Shown: positions 1-8,746, counted from the first letter of the stretch. The stretch: DNA of 26,684 bases from Aquariibacter sp964433315 (GCA_964433315.1 CAYSQO010000023.1:1-26684), one strand, 5' to 3'. Numbers and translations: made by a program. The notes: generated from the letters alone by a model not told the origin.

Positions 1-26
1 GGGGGGGGGCGGGGGCGTCGGGGGGC
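1..26. other. G-tract cluster at window edge
   Basis: The first 26 bases hold runs of 9, 5 and 6 guanines separated by 1 and 4 bases. Because the first run can be split, this could fold as a G-quadruplex on the + strand. It lies upstream of argA and may belong to the end of a gene outside the window. The folding is inference only. Confidence 0.3.
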
Positions 27-70
27 AAGGTCTTCACGGGCGCCGGATTATCCCGGCCGGGCCCGGCCCG

Positions 71-84
71 GCCGCCCGGGCGGC
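71..84. repeat. 14-bp perfect GC palindrome upstream of argA
   Basis: GCCGCCCGGGCGGC reads the same on both strands, and a 10-bp palindrome (CCGGGCCCGG, 57-66) sits just before it. Together they make the argA upstream region strongly self-complementary. No T-run follows, so a terminator is only one possibility. A weak -10-like CACAAT lies at 99-104, about 25 bases before the argA start, without a recognisable -35. Confidence 0.4.
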
Positions 85-129
85 GCAACCCCCTGCGGCA
101 CAATCCCCGCAGCCTGTCGCTGCCCCCCA

Positions 130-1518
<1,389 letters not shown>

Positions 1519-1594
1519 ACCCGGCCGCGCGCCGGACACCGCATCCGCCGCGCCGCCTTTTCCCCCGAACCCTAGCCCCCCCGGAGAGATAACG

Positions 1595-1867
1595 ATGGCC
1601 CGCACCGTCCACTGTGTGCTGCTCAAGAAAGAGGCTGAAGGCCTGGATTACGCGCCCTACCCCGGCGAGCTCGGCGCGCGGCTCTATGCCGGCGTCAGCA
1701 AGGAAGCCTGGGCGCAGTGGCTCAAGCACCAGACCATGCTGGTCAATGAAAACCGGCTGAATCTGGCCGATGCGCGGGCCCGCCAGTACCTGGCGCGGCA
1801 GATGGAACGCTATTTCTTCGGCGAAGGGGCGGACCAGCCGGCCGGCTTCGTGCCGCCGAGCGCCTGA
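1595..1867 (+). CDS. yggX: Fe(2+)-trafficking / oxidative damage protection protein YggX
   Basis: A small cytoplasmic protein of 90 residues, the usual YggX length. It opens with MARTVHCVLLKKEAEGLD, carrying the conserved N-terminal cysteine of the family, and contains the WAQWLKHQTMLVNENRLN and ARQYLARQMERYFFG blocks typical of it. In enterobacteria YggX is linked to iron handling, protection of Fe-S clusters from superoxide, and, in the same operon, MutY; mutY is not beside it here. A good ribosome binding site (GGAGAG) lies about 8 bases before the ATG. Its right-hand neighbour is a ferric-iron binding protein, so the two make a small iron-themed pair, although the downstream gene has its own promoter. 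Confidence 0.96.
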   Translation: MARTVHCVLLKKEAEGLDYAPYPGELGARLYAGVSKEAWAQWLKHQTMLVNENRLNLADARARQYLARQMERYFFGEGADQPAGFVPPSA

Positions 1868-1922
1868 AGCCGCGGGCGCGGGGCCGCCCCGGCCCTGCGC
1901 TATGGTGGCCCGGGAGGGCGAT

Positions 1923-1943
1923 AGACGCGAATCATTCTTGTTT
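1923..1943 (+). promoter_or_regulatory. Probable Fur operator
   Basis: The stretch GCGAATCATTCT (1927-1938), centred on the odd palindrome GAAT-C-ATTC (1929-1937), closely resembles Fur boxes of beta- and gammaproteobacteria in the form GCGAATCATTCTC flanked by A/T bases. It is the most AT-rich piece of this intergenic region and sits immediately upstream of a -10 box, where bound Fur would block RNA polymerase. The downstream gene is a ferric-iron binding protein, which fits. The match was judged by eye against remembered consensus sequences. Confidence 0.6.
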
Positions 1944-1948
1944 GGCTC

Positions 1949-1954
1949 TACAAT
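1949..1954 (+). promoter_or_regulatory. -10 element of the iron-binding-protein gene
   Basis: TACAAT matches 5 of 6 bases of the sigma-70 -10 consensus and lies 30 bases before the ATG. No good -35 hexamer is seen at 16-18 bases spacing. That place is taken by the Fur-like sequence, which suggests a weak promoter released when iron is scarce. Confidence 0.45.
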
Positions 1955-1955
1955 C

Positions 1956-1971
1956 CGGATCCTCTGATCCG
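1956..1971 (+). other. Hairpin in the 5' leader of the iron-binding-protein gene
   Basis: CGGATC-CTCT-GATCCG forms a perfect 6-bp stem with a 4-base loop. It ends 4 bases before the Shine-Dalgarno GGAG (1976-1979) and lies just downstream of the -10 box, so it would sit at or near the 5' end of the mRNA. It may stabilise the message; this is inference. Confidence 0.4.
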
Positions 1972-1984
1972 ACCCGGAGTCTTC

Positions 1985-3034
1985 ATGTCCCCTTCTCCCC
2001 GCGCCCTGGTCCGCCGCCTGGCCCTCGCCCTGCTCGCCTCGGTGGCCGCCCCGGCCTTCGCGCAGCAGGCGCAGCTCAATCTCTATTCCGCCCGGCATTA
2101 CCAGACCGACGAAGCGCTCTACAGCGACTTCGAACGCAGCACCGGCATCAAGATCAACCGCATCGACGCCGACGACGCCGGCATCCTGGCACGGCTCAAG
2201 AGCGAGGGCGCGGCCAGCCCGGCCGACGTGATCCTGCTGGTCGATGCCGCCCGCCTGGCCCGTGCCGAGGCCGAGGGCCTCTTCCAGCCCGTGCAATCCG
2301 CCCTGCTGACCCAGCGCATTCCCGCCAAGCTGCGGGGCGGCGACAGCGGCCAGGGCTCGGCCTGGTTCGGCTTCTCGACCCGGGCCCGCATCGTCGTCTA
2401 CAGCAAGACGGCGGTGAACCGCGACGATGTCGACACCTACGAGGAACTCGGCGAGCCGAAGAACAAGGGACGGCTCTGCACCCGCTCGGGCTCGCACCCC
2501 TACAACCTCTCGCTGTTCGGCGCGATGCTGGACCACCTGGGCCCCGAGAAGACCGAGGCCTGGCTCAAGGGCCTGGTGGGCAATATGGCCCGCGACCCCA
2601 AGGGCGGCGACACCGACCAGATCAAGGCCGTGGCCAGCGGCGAATGCGGCGTGGCGCTGACCAACAGCTACTACCTGGCCCGGCTGATGCGCTCGAACAA
2701 GCCGGAGGACCGCGCCGTGGTCGAGAAGATCGGCGTCGTCTTCCCGAACCAAGCCAGCTGGGGCACCCACGTCAACATCGCCGGCGGCGCGGTGGCCAGG
2801 CACGCGAAGAACCGCGAAGCCGCGGTCAAGTTCCTCGAGTACCTCGCCAGCGATTCGGCCCAGGTCTATTTCGCCAATGGCAACAATGAGTACCCGGTGG
2901 TTGCCGGCGTAAAGGCCAACAACCCGGCGCTGGAGGCCCTGGGGCCCTTCAAGCAGGAACTTCTGCCGATCGCCGTGATCGGTCGCAACTCGATCACCGT
3001 GCAGCAGATGCTGGACCGGGTGGGCTACAAGTGA
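1985..3034 (+). CDS. Periplasmic Fe(3+) ABC transporter substrate-binding protein (FutA/FbpA family)
   Basis: Binds ferric iron in the periplasm and delivers it to an inner-membrane ABC permease. The 349-residue precursor has a clear signal peptide: basic MSPSPRALVRR, a hydrophobic core, and cleavage after AFA near residue 26. The mature protein begins with the family hallmark NLYSARHYQTDEALY. Tyrosines in RHYQTD and in NSYYLARL match the tyrosine-rich iron site of the FutA/FbpA group, and the C-terminal FLEYLASDSAQVYFANGNNEYPVV block is also typical. A GGAG ribosome site lies 5 bases before the ATG. Oddly, no permease or ATPase gene lies beside it, so it must work with a transporter encoded elsewhere. 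A probable Fur operator precedes it and a strong terminator follows, so it looks monocistronic and iron-repressed. Confidence 0.93.
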   Translation: MSPSPRALVRRLALALLASVAAPAFAQQAQLNLYSARHYQTDEALYSDFERSTGIKINRIDADDAGILARLKSEGAASPADVILLVDAARLARAEAEGLFQPVQSALLTQRIPAKLRGGDSGQGSAWFGFSTRARIVVYSKTAVNRDDVDTYEELGEPKNKGRLCTRSGSHPYNLSLFGAMLDHLGPEKTEAWLKGLVGNMARDPKGGDTDQIKAVASGECGVALTNSYYLARLMRSNKPEDRAVVEKIGVVFPNQASWGTHVNIAGGAVARHAKNREAAVKFLEYLASDSAQVYFANGNNEYPVVAGVKANNPALEALGPFKQELLPIAVIGRNSITVQQMLDRVGYK

Positions 3035-3067
3035 TGGACTGAGCGCGGTTTGCGCTGAATCCCTCCG

Positions 3068-3097
3068 ACAACCCGGCTGCGGCCGGGTTGTTTCGTT
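3068..3097 (+). terminator. Intrinsic terminator after the iron-binding-protein gene
   Basis: A perfect 10-bp stem (ACAACCCGGC paired with GCCGGGTTGT) closed by the tetraloop TGCG, followed by TTTCGTT. The loop, C(UGCG)G in RNA, is of the thermostable UNCG class. It begins 33 bases after the stop codon. Confidence 0.85.
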
Positions 3098-3162
3098 GGG
3101 CGGGGGATACGCGATTCATGGGATTTGTCACGGCTTCACCGGGCCTTCGGGAACAACACGCT

Positions 3163-3168
3163 TAGAAT
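3163..3168 (+). promoter_or_regulatory. Candidate -10 element of the H-NS-family gene
   Basis: TAGAAT matches 5 of 6 of the -10 consensus and sits 60 bases before the ATG in an AT-enriched intergenic region. A TTGTCA (3125-3130) is a good -35 by sequence but is 32 bases away, too far to pair with this box. The exact promoter is therefore uncertain. Confidence 0.35.
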
Positions 3169-3228
3169 CCCGCGCAGCCGTGTTGGGCGGCGAATAAAAA
3201 TGGCCAGACGAACTTTAGGAGTCAGACG

Positions 3229-3567
3229 ATGAGCAGCGTTCAGGATCTTGTCCGCCAGCGGGACGAACTTGCCCGGCAACAGCAGGAACTCAATCAGCAG
3301 ATCGAGGCCGCCCGCCGCAGCGAACGTGCCGGCGTGATTGCCCAGATCAAGGCCCTGATGGCCGAGCATGGCGTGACGGTGGCCGAACTGGGCAGCAGCA
3401 AGCCGGTCCGCGGCAGCGCCAAGGCCACCGGCTCGGCGGGTGGCAAAGTCGCCCCGAAGTATCGTCACCCCGACAGCGGCGAAACCTGGAGCGGCCGCGG
3501 CCTGAAGCCGAAGTGGCTGCAGGCGGAAATCGCCGGCGGCAAGTCGCTGGACGATTTCAAGCTCTGA
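3229..3567 (+). CDS. H-NS family histone-like DNA-binding protein
   Basis: A nucleoid-associated protein that normally binds curved or AT-rich DNA and silences genes. At 112 residues it is short, as many Burkholderiales H-NS-like proteins are. Residues 1-48 are a predicted coiled coil for oligomerisation, rich in Q, E and R. Residues 49-72 are a flexible Ser/Gly/Lys linker. Residues 76-112 are the H-NS C-terminal DNA-binding domain, with the diagnostic YRHPDSGETWSGRGLKPKWL block and the final LDDFKL. An AGGAG ribosome site lies 7 bases before the ATG. It is flanked by terminators on both sides and so is transcribed alone. Which silenced genes it controls cannot be told from the window. Confidence 0.93.
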   Translation: MSSVQDLVRQRDELARQQQELNQQIEAARRSERAGVIAQIKALMAEHGVTVAELGSSKPVRGSAKATGSAGGKVAPKYRHPDSGETWSGRGLKPKWLQAEIAGGKSLDDFKL

Positions 3568-3590
3568 GCGAAACGCACCGCTTCATGTGC

Positions 3591-3618
3591 ACGACGGGCC
3601 CTGCGGGGCCCGTTGTTC
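3591..3618 (+). terminator. Intrinsic terminator after the H-NS-family gene
   Basis: An 11-bp stem with one G-U pair (core ACGGGCCC with GGGCCCGT), again closed by C(TGCG)G, followed by the short tail TTC. It lies between two convergent genes. The opposite strand lacks a T-run, so termination is best supported for the + strand. Confidence 0.75.
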
Positions 3619-3649
3619 ATGGTGCAGCCGGAATCTGCCGCGGGCGCGC

Positions 3650-4429
3650 TCAGCCGCGGGCGCGGATCTGCGATTCGTAGAAGCAGATGGCGGCGGCCGC
3701 CGCGACATTGAGCGACTCCTCCCCACCCGGCTGGGGAATGCGCAGGGTGAGCGCGCAGGCCTGCAGCAGGGCGGGCTGCACGCCCTGACCCTCGTGCCCC
3801 AGCACCCAGGCCAGGGGCCGCGGCAGCGGCGTGCGGCCGAGCACGGCCTCGGCGTGGGGACTGGTGGCCAGCAGGGGCAGCCTGAGCTCGAGCAGGGCCT
3901 CGACCGCCAGGCCCTCGACCAGACGCAGGCCGAAATGCGCGCCCTGCCCCGCCCGCAGCACCTTGGGCGACCACAGCGCCGCCGTGCCCTTGAGGGCCAG
4001 CACCTGGGCGATGCCCAGGGCCGCCGCGCTGCGCAGCATGCTGCCGACGTTGCCGGCGTCCTGGACGCGGTCGATCACCAGGGTGTCCAGGTCCTCGCGC
4101 GGCACGGCAGCAGGCGGCGTGGCGAACAGCATGCCGAGGGCCGCAGGCGACTCCAGGCTGCTGAGCTGGGCGAAGAGGCTGTCCTCGACGATCGCGCAGC
4201 GCGGCGCGGCCTCGGCCAGGGCCCGCAGGGCCGGTCGGCCGGCCCAGGCACTGCGGGCGATGACCGCCTGCTGCGCCTGGCCGCCGCGGACCAGCAGGGC
4301 GCTGCACAGGTGTTCGCCTTCCAGCCAGACCTGGCCGAGCTTGCGGTAGGCCCCCGGGTCCTGGGTGAGCCGGCGCAGGCGCTGGATCAGCGGGTTGTCG
4401 CGGGCCTGGATCTCGACCGGAGGGCTCAT
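3650..4429 (-). CDS. SpoU/TrmH-family RNA 2'-O-methyltransferase
   Basis: Predicted SAM-dependent methyltransferase (SPOUT fold) that methylates a ribose 2'-OH in rRNA or tRNA; the exact target cannot be read from the sequence. The 259-residue protein has an N-terminal substrate-binding region (about 1-105, including GQVWLEGEHL) and the three SpoU motifs: motif 1 QDAGNVGSMLRSAAALGI (123-140), motif 2 VLGHEGQGV, and motif 3 with ESLNVAAAAAICFYE near the C-terminus. Motif 2 has His where Asn is more usual (LGNEGQG). The start codon overlaps the rnhB stop codon (ATGA), so translation is coupled to rnhB. It is the last gene of the long leftward cluster. RlmB-like or TsnR-like functions are both possible. 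Confidence 0.92.
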   Translation of the reverse strand: MSPPVEIQARDNPLIQRLRRLTQDPGAYRKLGQVWLEGEHLCSALLVRGGQAQQAVIARSAWAGRPALRALAEAAPRCAIVEDSLFAQLSSLESPAALGMLFATPPAAVPREDLDTLVIDRVQDAGNVGSMLRSAAALGIAQVLALKGTAALWSPKVLRAGQGAHFGLRLVEGLAVEALLELRLPLLATSPHAEAVLGRTPLPRPLAWVLGHEGQGVQPALLQACALTLRIPQPGGEESLNVAAAAAICFYESQIRARG

Positions 4430-5115
4430 GGCAGGCCCTCCAAGCCGTCGTCAGGCCCCGACGGCACCGGCGCGGACGCGATCTCCAGGACCTCACGCAC
4501 CGGAGCGAAGCTGCGGCGGTGGGCCGCGCAGGGCCCATGGGCCTGCAGCGCGGCCAGGTGGCCGGGGGTGGGGTAGCCCTTGTGGACGGCAAAGCCGTAG
4601 GCCGGGTGGGCGGCGTCCAGCGCCAGGCAGAGCCGGTCGCGATGCACCTTGGCCAGGATGGAGGCGGCAGAGATCTCGGGCACCTTGGCGTCGCCCTTGA
4701 CGATGGCCTGGGCCGGCATGTTCAGCCGTGGCAGGCGGTTGCCGTCGACCTGCACGCGCGCGGGCTTGAGCCGCAGGCCGGCCACGGCGCGCTGCATGGC
4801 CAGCAGGGTGGCCTGCAGGATGTTGAGCCGGTCGATCTCCTCGACGCTGGCCTCGGCGATGCAGCAGCTCAGGGCCTGGCCGCGGATCTGGTCGAACAGG
4901 GCTTCGCGGCGGGCCGGCGAGAGCACCTTGGAGTCGCCCAGGCCGGCGATGGGCGACTCGGGGTCGAGGATGACGGCGGCGGCCACCACCGGCCCGGCCA
5001 GCGGGCCGCGACCGGCCTCGTCGACGCCGGCCAGCAGGCCGTGGGTGATCCAGGGAAAGTCGAGCTGCGCCGGGGCGGGCACAGCGGGCGTGGCGCGGGG
5101 GCGGCGGGTGGCCAT
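4426..5115 (-). CDS. rnhB: Ribonuclease HII
   Basis: Cleaves the RNA strand of RNA-DNA hybrids and starts removal of misincorporated ribonucleotides. The type 2 RNase H signature is clear: GVDEAGRGPLAGPVVAAAVIL near residues 30-50, with the metal-binding Asp-Glu pair at 32-33. QVDGN and KVPEISAASILAKVHRD follow. With the ATG at 5115 the protein has 229 residues. An in-frame GTG at 5151 would add 12 residues and overlap the end of lpxB. I prefer the ATG because it leaves a 16-base gap from lpxB and a normal RNase HII length, but neither start has a strong ribosome site. A short acidic, Pro-rich C-terminal tail (about 20 residues) extends past the conserved domain. The lpxB-rnhB order is standard in proteobacteria. 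Confidence 0.95.
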   Translation of the reverse strand: MATRRPRATPAVPAPAQLDFPWITHGLLAGVDEAGRGPLAGPVVAAAVILDPESPIAGLGDSKVLSPARREALFDQIRGQALSCCIAEASVEEIDRLNILQATLLAMQRAVAGLRLKPARVQVDGNRLPRLNMPAQAIVKGDAKVPEISAASILAKVHRDRLCLALDAAHPAYGFAVHKGYPTPGHLAALQAHGPCAAHRRSFAPVREVLEIASAPVPSGPDDGLEGLP

Positions 5116-5131
5116 GGTCCGGGGGAGCGGG

Positions 5132-6262
5132 TCAGGCGCCGAGCAGCGCACCCAGCGCGCCGGCCGCGGCGCGCGCGGTGTCGCGGCGCAGGCTGAGGTG
5201 CAGCTCGGTGAAGCGTTCGGTCAGGCGGGCGCAGGCGGCGGGCTCGTCCAGCCAGCGCAGGGTCGCGGCGGCCAGGGCCTCGGGCGTCATGGCCTGCTGG
5301 AGCAGCTCGGGCACCAGGAACTCGCCGGCCAGGATGTTGGGCAGGCCGACCCAGGGCTGGTAGGCCATGCGCTTCATCAGCGCCCAGTTCAGGCCGGCCA
5401 TGCGGTAGCCGATGACCATGGGCCGCTTGAAGAGCGCGGCCTCCAGGGTGGCGGTGCCGCTGGCGATGACGAGGCTGTCGCTGGCGGCCATCACCTCGTG
5501 CGAGCGGCCGTCGAGCAGTTGCACCGCGCCCGTGGCGCCGGCGGCGGCCAGGGCCTCGTCGACCAGGGCACGCAGGCCGGGGGCCACCGGCAGCAGCAGC
5601 TTCAGGCCCGGGCGGGCGGCCTGCAGGCGCAGGCCGGCGGCGGCGAAGGCGGCGGCATTGAAGCGAACCTCGCTGCGCCGGCTGCCGGGCAGCAGGCCGA
5701 CCACGGTGTCGGCCGCGGTCAGGCCCAGGGCCGCGCGGGCGGCCGCCTTGGGCGGATCGAGCGGCAGCGCATCGGCCAGGGGATGGCCGACGTAGCTGGC
5801 CGCGATGCCGGACTTCGCCAACAGGGCCGGCTCGAAGGGGAAGAGGCACAGCACATGGTCGGCCGCCGCCGCGATGGCCTTGACGCGGCCGCCGCGCCAG
5901 GCCCAGATCGAGGGGCAAACGAAGTGCACGGTCGGCAGGCCGGCCTGCTTGAGGCGGGTCTCCAGGCCGAGGTTGAAGTCGGGCGCGTCGATGCCGATGA
6001 AGGCCGCGGGCCGCGCATCGAGCAGGCGCTCGCCCAGCTCGCGGCGCATCCTCACCAGGGGCAGGTAGACCTTGAGCGCATCGACGAAGCCGTGCACCGC
6101 CAGTCGCTCGGCCGGCCACCAGCTCTGCAGGCCCTCGGCCTGCAGCCGCGGGCCGCCGATGCCGACGGCGGACAGCGCCGGCCAGCGCGCGCGCAGGCCC
6201 TGCATCAGCAGGCCGCCGAGCAGGTCGCCCGAGGCCTCGCCGGCCACCATGCCGAGCTTCAT
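5132..6262 (-). CDS. lpxB: Lipid-A-disaccharide synthase
   Basis: Peripheral inner-membrane glycosyltransferase (GT19) that joins UDP-2,3-diacylglucosamine and lipid X to form the lipid A disaccharide. The protein begins MKLGMVAGEASGDLLGG, the canonical LpxB N-terminus, which fixes the start at 6262; the open frame runs further upstream but without family similarity. FIGIDAPDFN, CPSIWAWRGGR, FPFEPAL, LLPGSRRSEV and the ASGTATLEAAL plus MVIGYR blocks all match the family, and 376 residues is the usual length. It follows lpxA after 43 bases. Downstream, rnhB starts 16 bases after its stop. Confidence 0.97.
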   Translation of the reverse strand: MKLGMVAGEASGDLLGGLLMQGLRARWPALSAVGIGGPRLQAEGLQSWWPAERLAVHGFVDALKVYLPLVRMRRELGERLLDARPAAFIGIDAPDFNLGLETRLKQAGLPTVHFVCPSIWAWRGGRVKAIAAAADHVLCLFPFEPALLAKSGIAASYVGHPLADALPLDPPKAAARAALGLTAADTVVGLLPGSRRSEVRFNAAAFAAAGLRLQAARPGLKLLLPVAPGLRALVDEALAAAGATGAVQLLDGRSHEVMAASDSLVIASGTATLEAALFKRPMVIGYRMAGLNWALMKRMAYQPWVGLPNILAGEFLVPELLQQAMTPEALAAATLRWLDEPAACARLTERFTELHLSLRRDTARAAAGALGALLGA

Positions 6263-6305
6263 CGGGCGGGGATCGTCAGGACGAGAAGGGGGCGCGCGCC
6301 GTGGC

Positions 6306-7094
6306 TCAGCGCACGATGCCGCGGCTGGAGCTGGCCAGGAAGGCCAGCATGGCCTCGACCTCGGCGTCGCCGCCCTCGACCGCGCCGCGCAGGGTGCCGA
6401 TCTCGGCCATGGCATCGGCCAGGCTCAGGCCCTTGCGGTAGAGGATGCGGTGGATCTGCTTGAGCTGGGCCAGGCGCTCGGGGCTGTAGCCGCGGCGGCG
6501 CGGGCCTTCCAGATGGGGGCTCTGCGCCTCGGCCGGGTTGCCGGCCGCGACGATGAAGGGCGGAAGATCCTGCGACAGCCGGGTCTGGAAGCCGACCATG
6601 GCGAAGTCGCCGATGCGCACGAACTGGTGGATGCCGCTCAGGCCGCCGATCAGGGTGGCGTTACCGACCTCGACATGGCCGGCGAACTGCACCGAGTTCG
6701 CGATCACGTTGTCGTCGCCCAGGCGGCAGTCGTGCGCGAGGTGCACGTAGGCCATGATCCAGTTGCGGTGGCCGACCTGGGTCAGCCCGCCCGCCCCGAC
6801 CACGCCGAGGTTGATGGTGCAGAACTCGCGGATGGTGTTGCCGTCGCCGATGCGCAGCTCGGTGGGCTCGCCGGCGTACTTCTTGTCCTGCGGCACCGCG
6901 CCGAGCGAGCAGAACTGGAAGATGCGGTTGTCGCGGCCGATCGTGGTGTGGCCCTCGATCACGCAGTGCGGGCCGATCGTCGTGCCTTCGCCGACGACCA
7001 CATGGGGGCCGACGATCGTGTAGGGCCCGACGCTGACCGAGGGGTGCAGCGTGGCCGCCGGGTCGACGATTGCGGTGGGATGGATCTGCGCCAT
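6306..7094 (-). CDS. lpxA: Acyl-[ACP]-UDP-N-acetylglucosamine O-acyltransferase
   Basis: Catalyses the first step of lipid A synthesis, moving a 3-hydroxyacyl chain from ACP to the 3-OH of UDP-GlcNAc. The 262-residue protein is a left-handed beta-helix built of hexapeptide repeats, with a C-terminal helical domain. The start MAQIHPTAIVDP is the typical one; the open frame extends upstream across fabZ without similarity. The catalytic histidine is His121 in VHLAHDC, equivalent to E. coli His125. The acyl-chain ruler position, Gly173 in E. coli and Met169 in Pseudomonas aeruginosa, is Phe169 here (MVGFQ). By known structure-function work a bulky residue there favours a short chain, so I infer a C10-like hydroxyacyl preference. 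It starts 23 bases after fabZ. Confidence 0.97.
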   Translation of the reverse strand: MAQIHPTAIVDPAATLHPSVSVGPYTIVGPHVVVGEGTTIGPHCVIEGHTTIGRDNRIFQFCSLGAVPQDKKYAGEPTELRIGDGNTIREFCTINLGVVGAGGLTQVGHRNWIMAYVHLAHDCRLGDDNVIANSVQFAGHVEVGNATLIGGLSGIHQFVRIGDFAMVGFQTRLSQDLPPFIVAAGNPAEAQSPHLEGPRRRGYSPERLAQLKQIHRILYRKGLSLADAMAEIGTLRGAVEGGDAEVEAMLAFLASSSRGIVR

Positions 7095-7117
7095 GCCGAA
7101 GCTCTGCGGTCCGGGGT

Positions 7118-7561
7118 TCAGGCGATGCTGCGCATCGTGCACATCAGCTCGGCCTCGACGGCGAGCTCGCCGTCGACCAAACCGCGGGCCTTGAACTTGT
7201 GGATGCCGGCACGCACGCGATCGACCTCGACCTCCAGGATCAGCTGGTCGCCCGGCTCGACGGGCCGCTTGAAGCGCGCGCCATCGATGCCCACGAAGTA
7301 GATGACCTTGTCGTCGCCCGCACCTTCGCCCTCGCCCGAGAAGCTCAGCAGGGCCGCGGCCTGGGCAAGGGCTTCGAGCATCAGCACCCCGGGCATGACC
7401 GGGCGGTGCGGGAAGTGGCCGAGGAAGAAGGGCTCGTTGATCGAGACGTTCTTGAGCGCCTTGATGCGCTTGCCGACCTCGACTTCCAGCACGCGATCGA
7501 CCAGCAGGATCGGGTAGCGGTGCGGGAGTTTCTTCAGGATGGTGTGGATGTCCATCGTCAT
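7118..7561 (-). CDS. fabZ: 3-hydroxyacyl-[ACP] dehydratase FabZ
   Basis: Removes water from 3-hydroxyacyl-ACP in the elongation cycle of type II fatty acid synthesis. It competes with LpxA for the same 3-hydroxyacyl-ACP pool, which is thought to be why the genes travel together. The 147-residue hot-dog-fold protein starts MTMDIHTILKKLPHRYPILL and carries the active-site block GHFPHRPVMPGVLMLEALAQ with His49 and Glu63. Its ATG overlaps the lpxD stop codon (ATGA), indicating coupled translation. A second Met at residue 3 is an alternative start. Confidence 0.97.
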   Translation of the reverse strand: MTMDIHTILKKLPHRYPILLVDRVLEVEVGKRIKALKNVSINEPFFLGHFPHRPVMPGVLMLEALAQAAALLSFSGEGEGAGDDKVIYFVGIDGARFKRPVEPGDQLILEVEVDRVRAGIHKFKARGLVDGELAVEAELMCTMRSIA

Positions 7562-8715
7562 GATGCTTCGGGTGCCGGGGGCGGCACCGTGGGGGTCGGG
7601 GAGGAAAGGGATGCCGGCTCGCCGGGCCGCGCCTCGAGGGCACGGACCCGCTCGCGCAGGCGGTGGAGCTGGCGCAGGGTGACCGCGTTCTTCTCCCAGC
7701 TGCGATTGTCATCGAGGGGGAAGAAGCCGGTGTAGTGGCCCGGGGTGTCGATGGAGCGGCTGACGGTGCTCTGCGCCGAGACGTGCACGCCGTCGGCCAG
7801 GCGCAGGTGCCCGAGGATGCCCGCCCCGCCACCGATGGTGCAGCGCGCGCCGATCACCGTGCTGCCCGCCACGGCCGAGCAGCCGGCCATGGCCGTGTGC
7901 TCGCCGATCTGCACGTTGTGGGCGATCTGGATCAGGTTGTCGAGCTTCACGCCGTGGCCGATCACGGTGTCGCCGAGGGCGCCACGGTCGATGCAGGTGT
8001 TCGCGCCGATCTCGACCCGGTCGCCGATGCGGACCGCGCCGAGCTGCTCGATCTTGACGTAGCCCTGCGCGCTGGGGGCCAGGCCGAAGCCATCGGCCCC
8101 GACCACCACGCCGCTGTGCAGCAGGCCGTCGGCACCGATGACGCAGTCGAAGCCCACCACCACCTGCGGTGCCAGCCGTGTGCGGGGGCCGATGCGGACC
8201 TTGCGGCCGATGTGGCACTGGGCCCCGATGACGGCGTGCTCGCCGATCTCGGCCCCGGCCTCGATCACCGCCAGCGGACCGACCGTGACCCCCGCCCCCA
8301 GACGGGCCGAGGGATCGACCACGGCGCGCGGATGCACGCCCGGCGGCGCCGACGGCCGCGTGCGCGCCGCCCACCACTGCGTGAGGTGCGCGAAGGCGAG
8401 GTAGGGATCGGGCGTGAGCAGGGCCACGCAGTCCGCGGGCAGGGCGTCGCGCGCGGCGGGCGCGAGGATCACGGCCCCGGCCCGGCTGCGGCCCAGCTGA
8501 CTGCGGTAGCGGGGGTTGGACAGGAAGCTGACCGCCTCCGGGCCGGCCTGGTCCAGCGGGGCCAGGCGGCGCAGCAGGCGCTGGCCGTCGCCTTCGAGCT
8601 GCAGGGTCTGCGGCCCGCCCAGGGCGGCGCGCAGGGCCTCGGCCAGCTCGGCGGCGGTGAACGCCGGGCCGTCCTCCTGCGCGGAGGCGGCTTCGGAGCC
8701 GGGGGCCGCGCTCAT
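7558..8715 (-). CDS. lpxD: UDP-3-O-(3-hydroxyacyl)glucosamine N-acyltransferase
   Basis: Third step of lipid A synthesis: adds the N-linked 3-hydroxyacyl chain to UDP-3-O-acyl-glucosamine. The order of domains in the 385-residue protein is an N-terminal uridine-binding domain (about 20-120, with VSFLSNPRYRSQL), a long hexapeptide-repeat left-handed beta-helix (about 125-330), and a C-terminal helix (LRQLHRLRERVRALEARP) followed by a Pro/Ser-rich tail. The catalytic histidine is His266 in LIQIAHNVQIG, equivalent to E. coli His239. The 18 residues before the conserved domain and the tail of about 20 residues make it longer than the E. coli enzyme (341). The gap to skp is 31 bases. Confidence 0.97.
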   Translation of the reverse strand: MSAAPGSEAASAQEDGPAFTAAELAEALRAALGGPQTLQLEGDGQRLLRRLAPLDQAGPEAVSFLSNPRYRSQLGRSRAGAVILAPAARDALPADCVALLTPDPYLAFAHLTQWWAARTRPSAPPGVHPRAVVDPSARLGAGVTVGPLAVIEAGAEIGEHAVIGAQCHIGRKVRIGPRTRLAPQVVVGFDCVIGADGLLHSGVVVGADGFGLAPSAQGYVKIEQLGAVRIGDRVEIGANTCIDRGALGDTVIGHGVKLDNLIQIAHNVQIGEHTAMAGCSAVAGSTVIGARCTIGGGAGILGHLRLADGVHVSAQSTVSRSIDTPGHYTGFFPLDDNRSWEKNAVTLRQLHRLRERVRALEARPGEPASLSSPTPTVPPPAPEAS

Positions 8716-8746
8716 CGTCCGATCGCGCCCGTCTGCCGGGCGCGGA

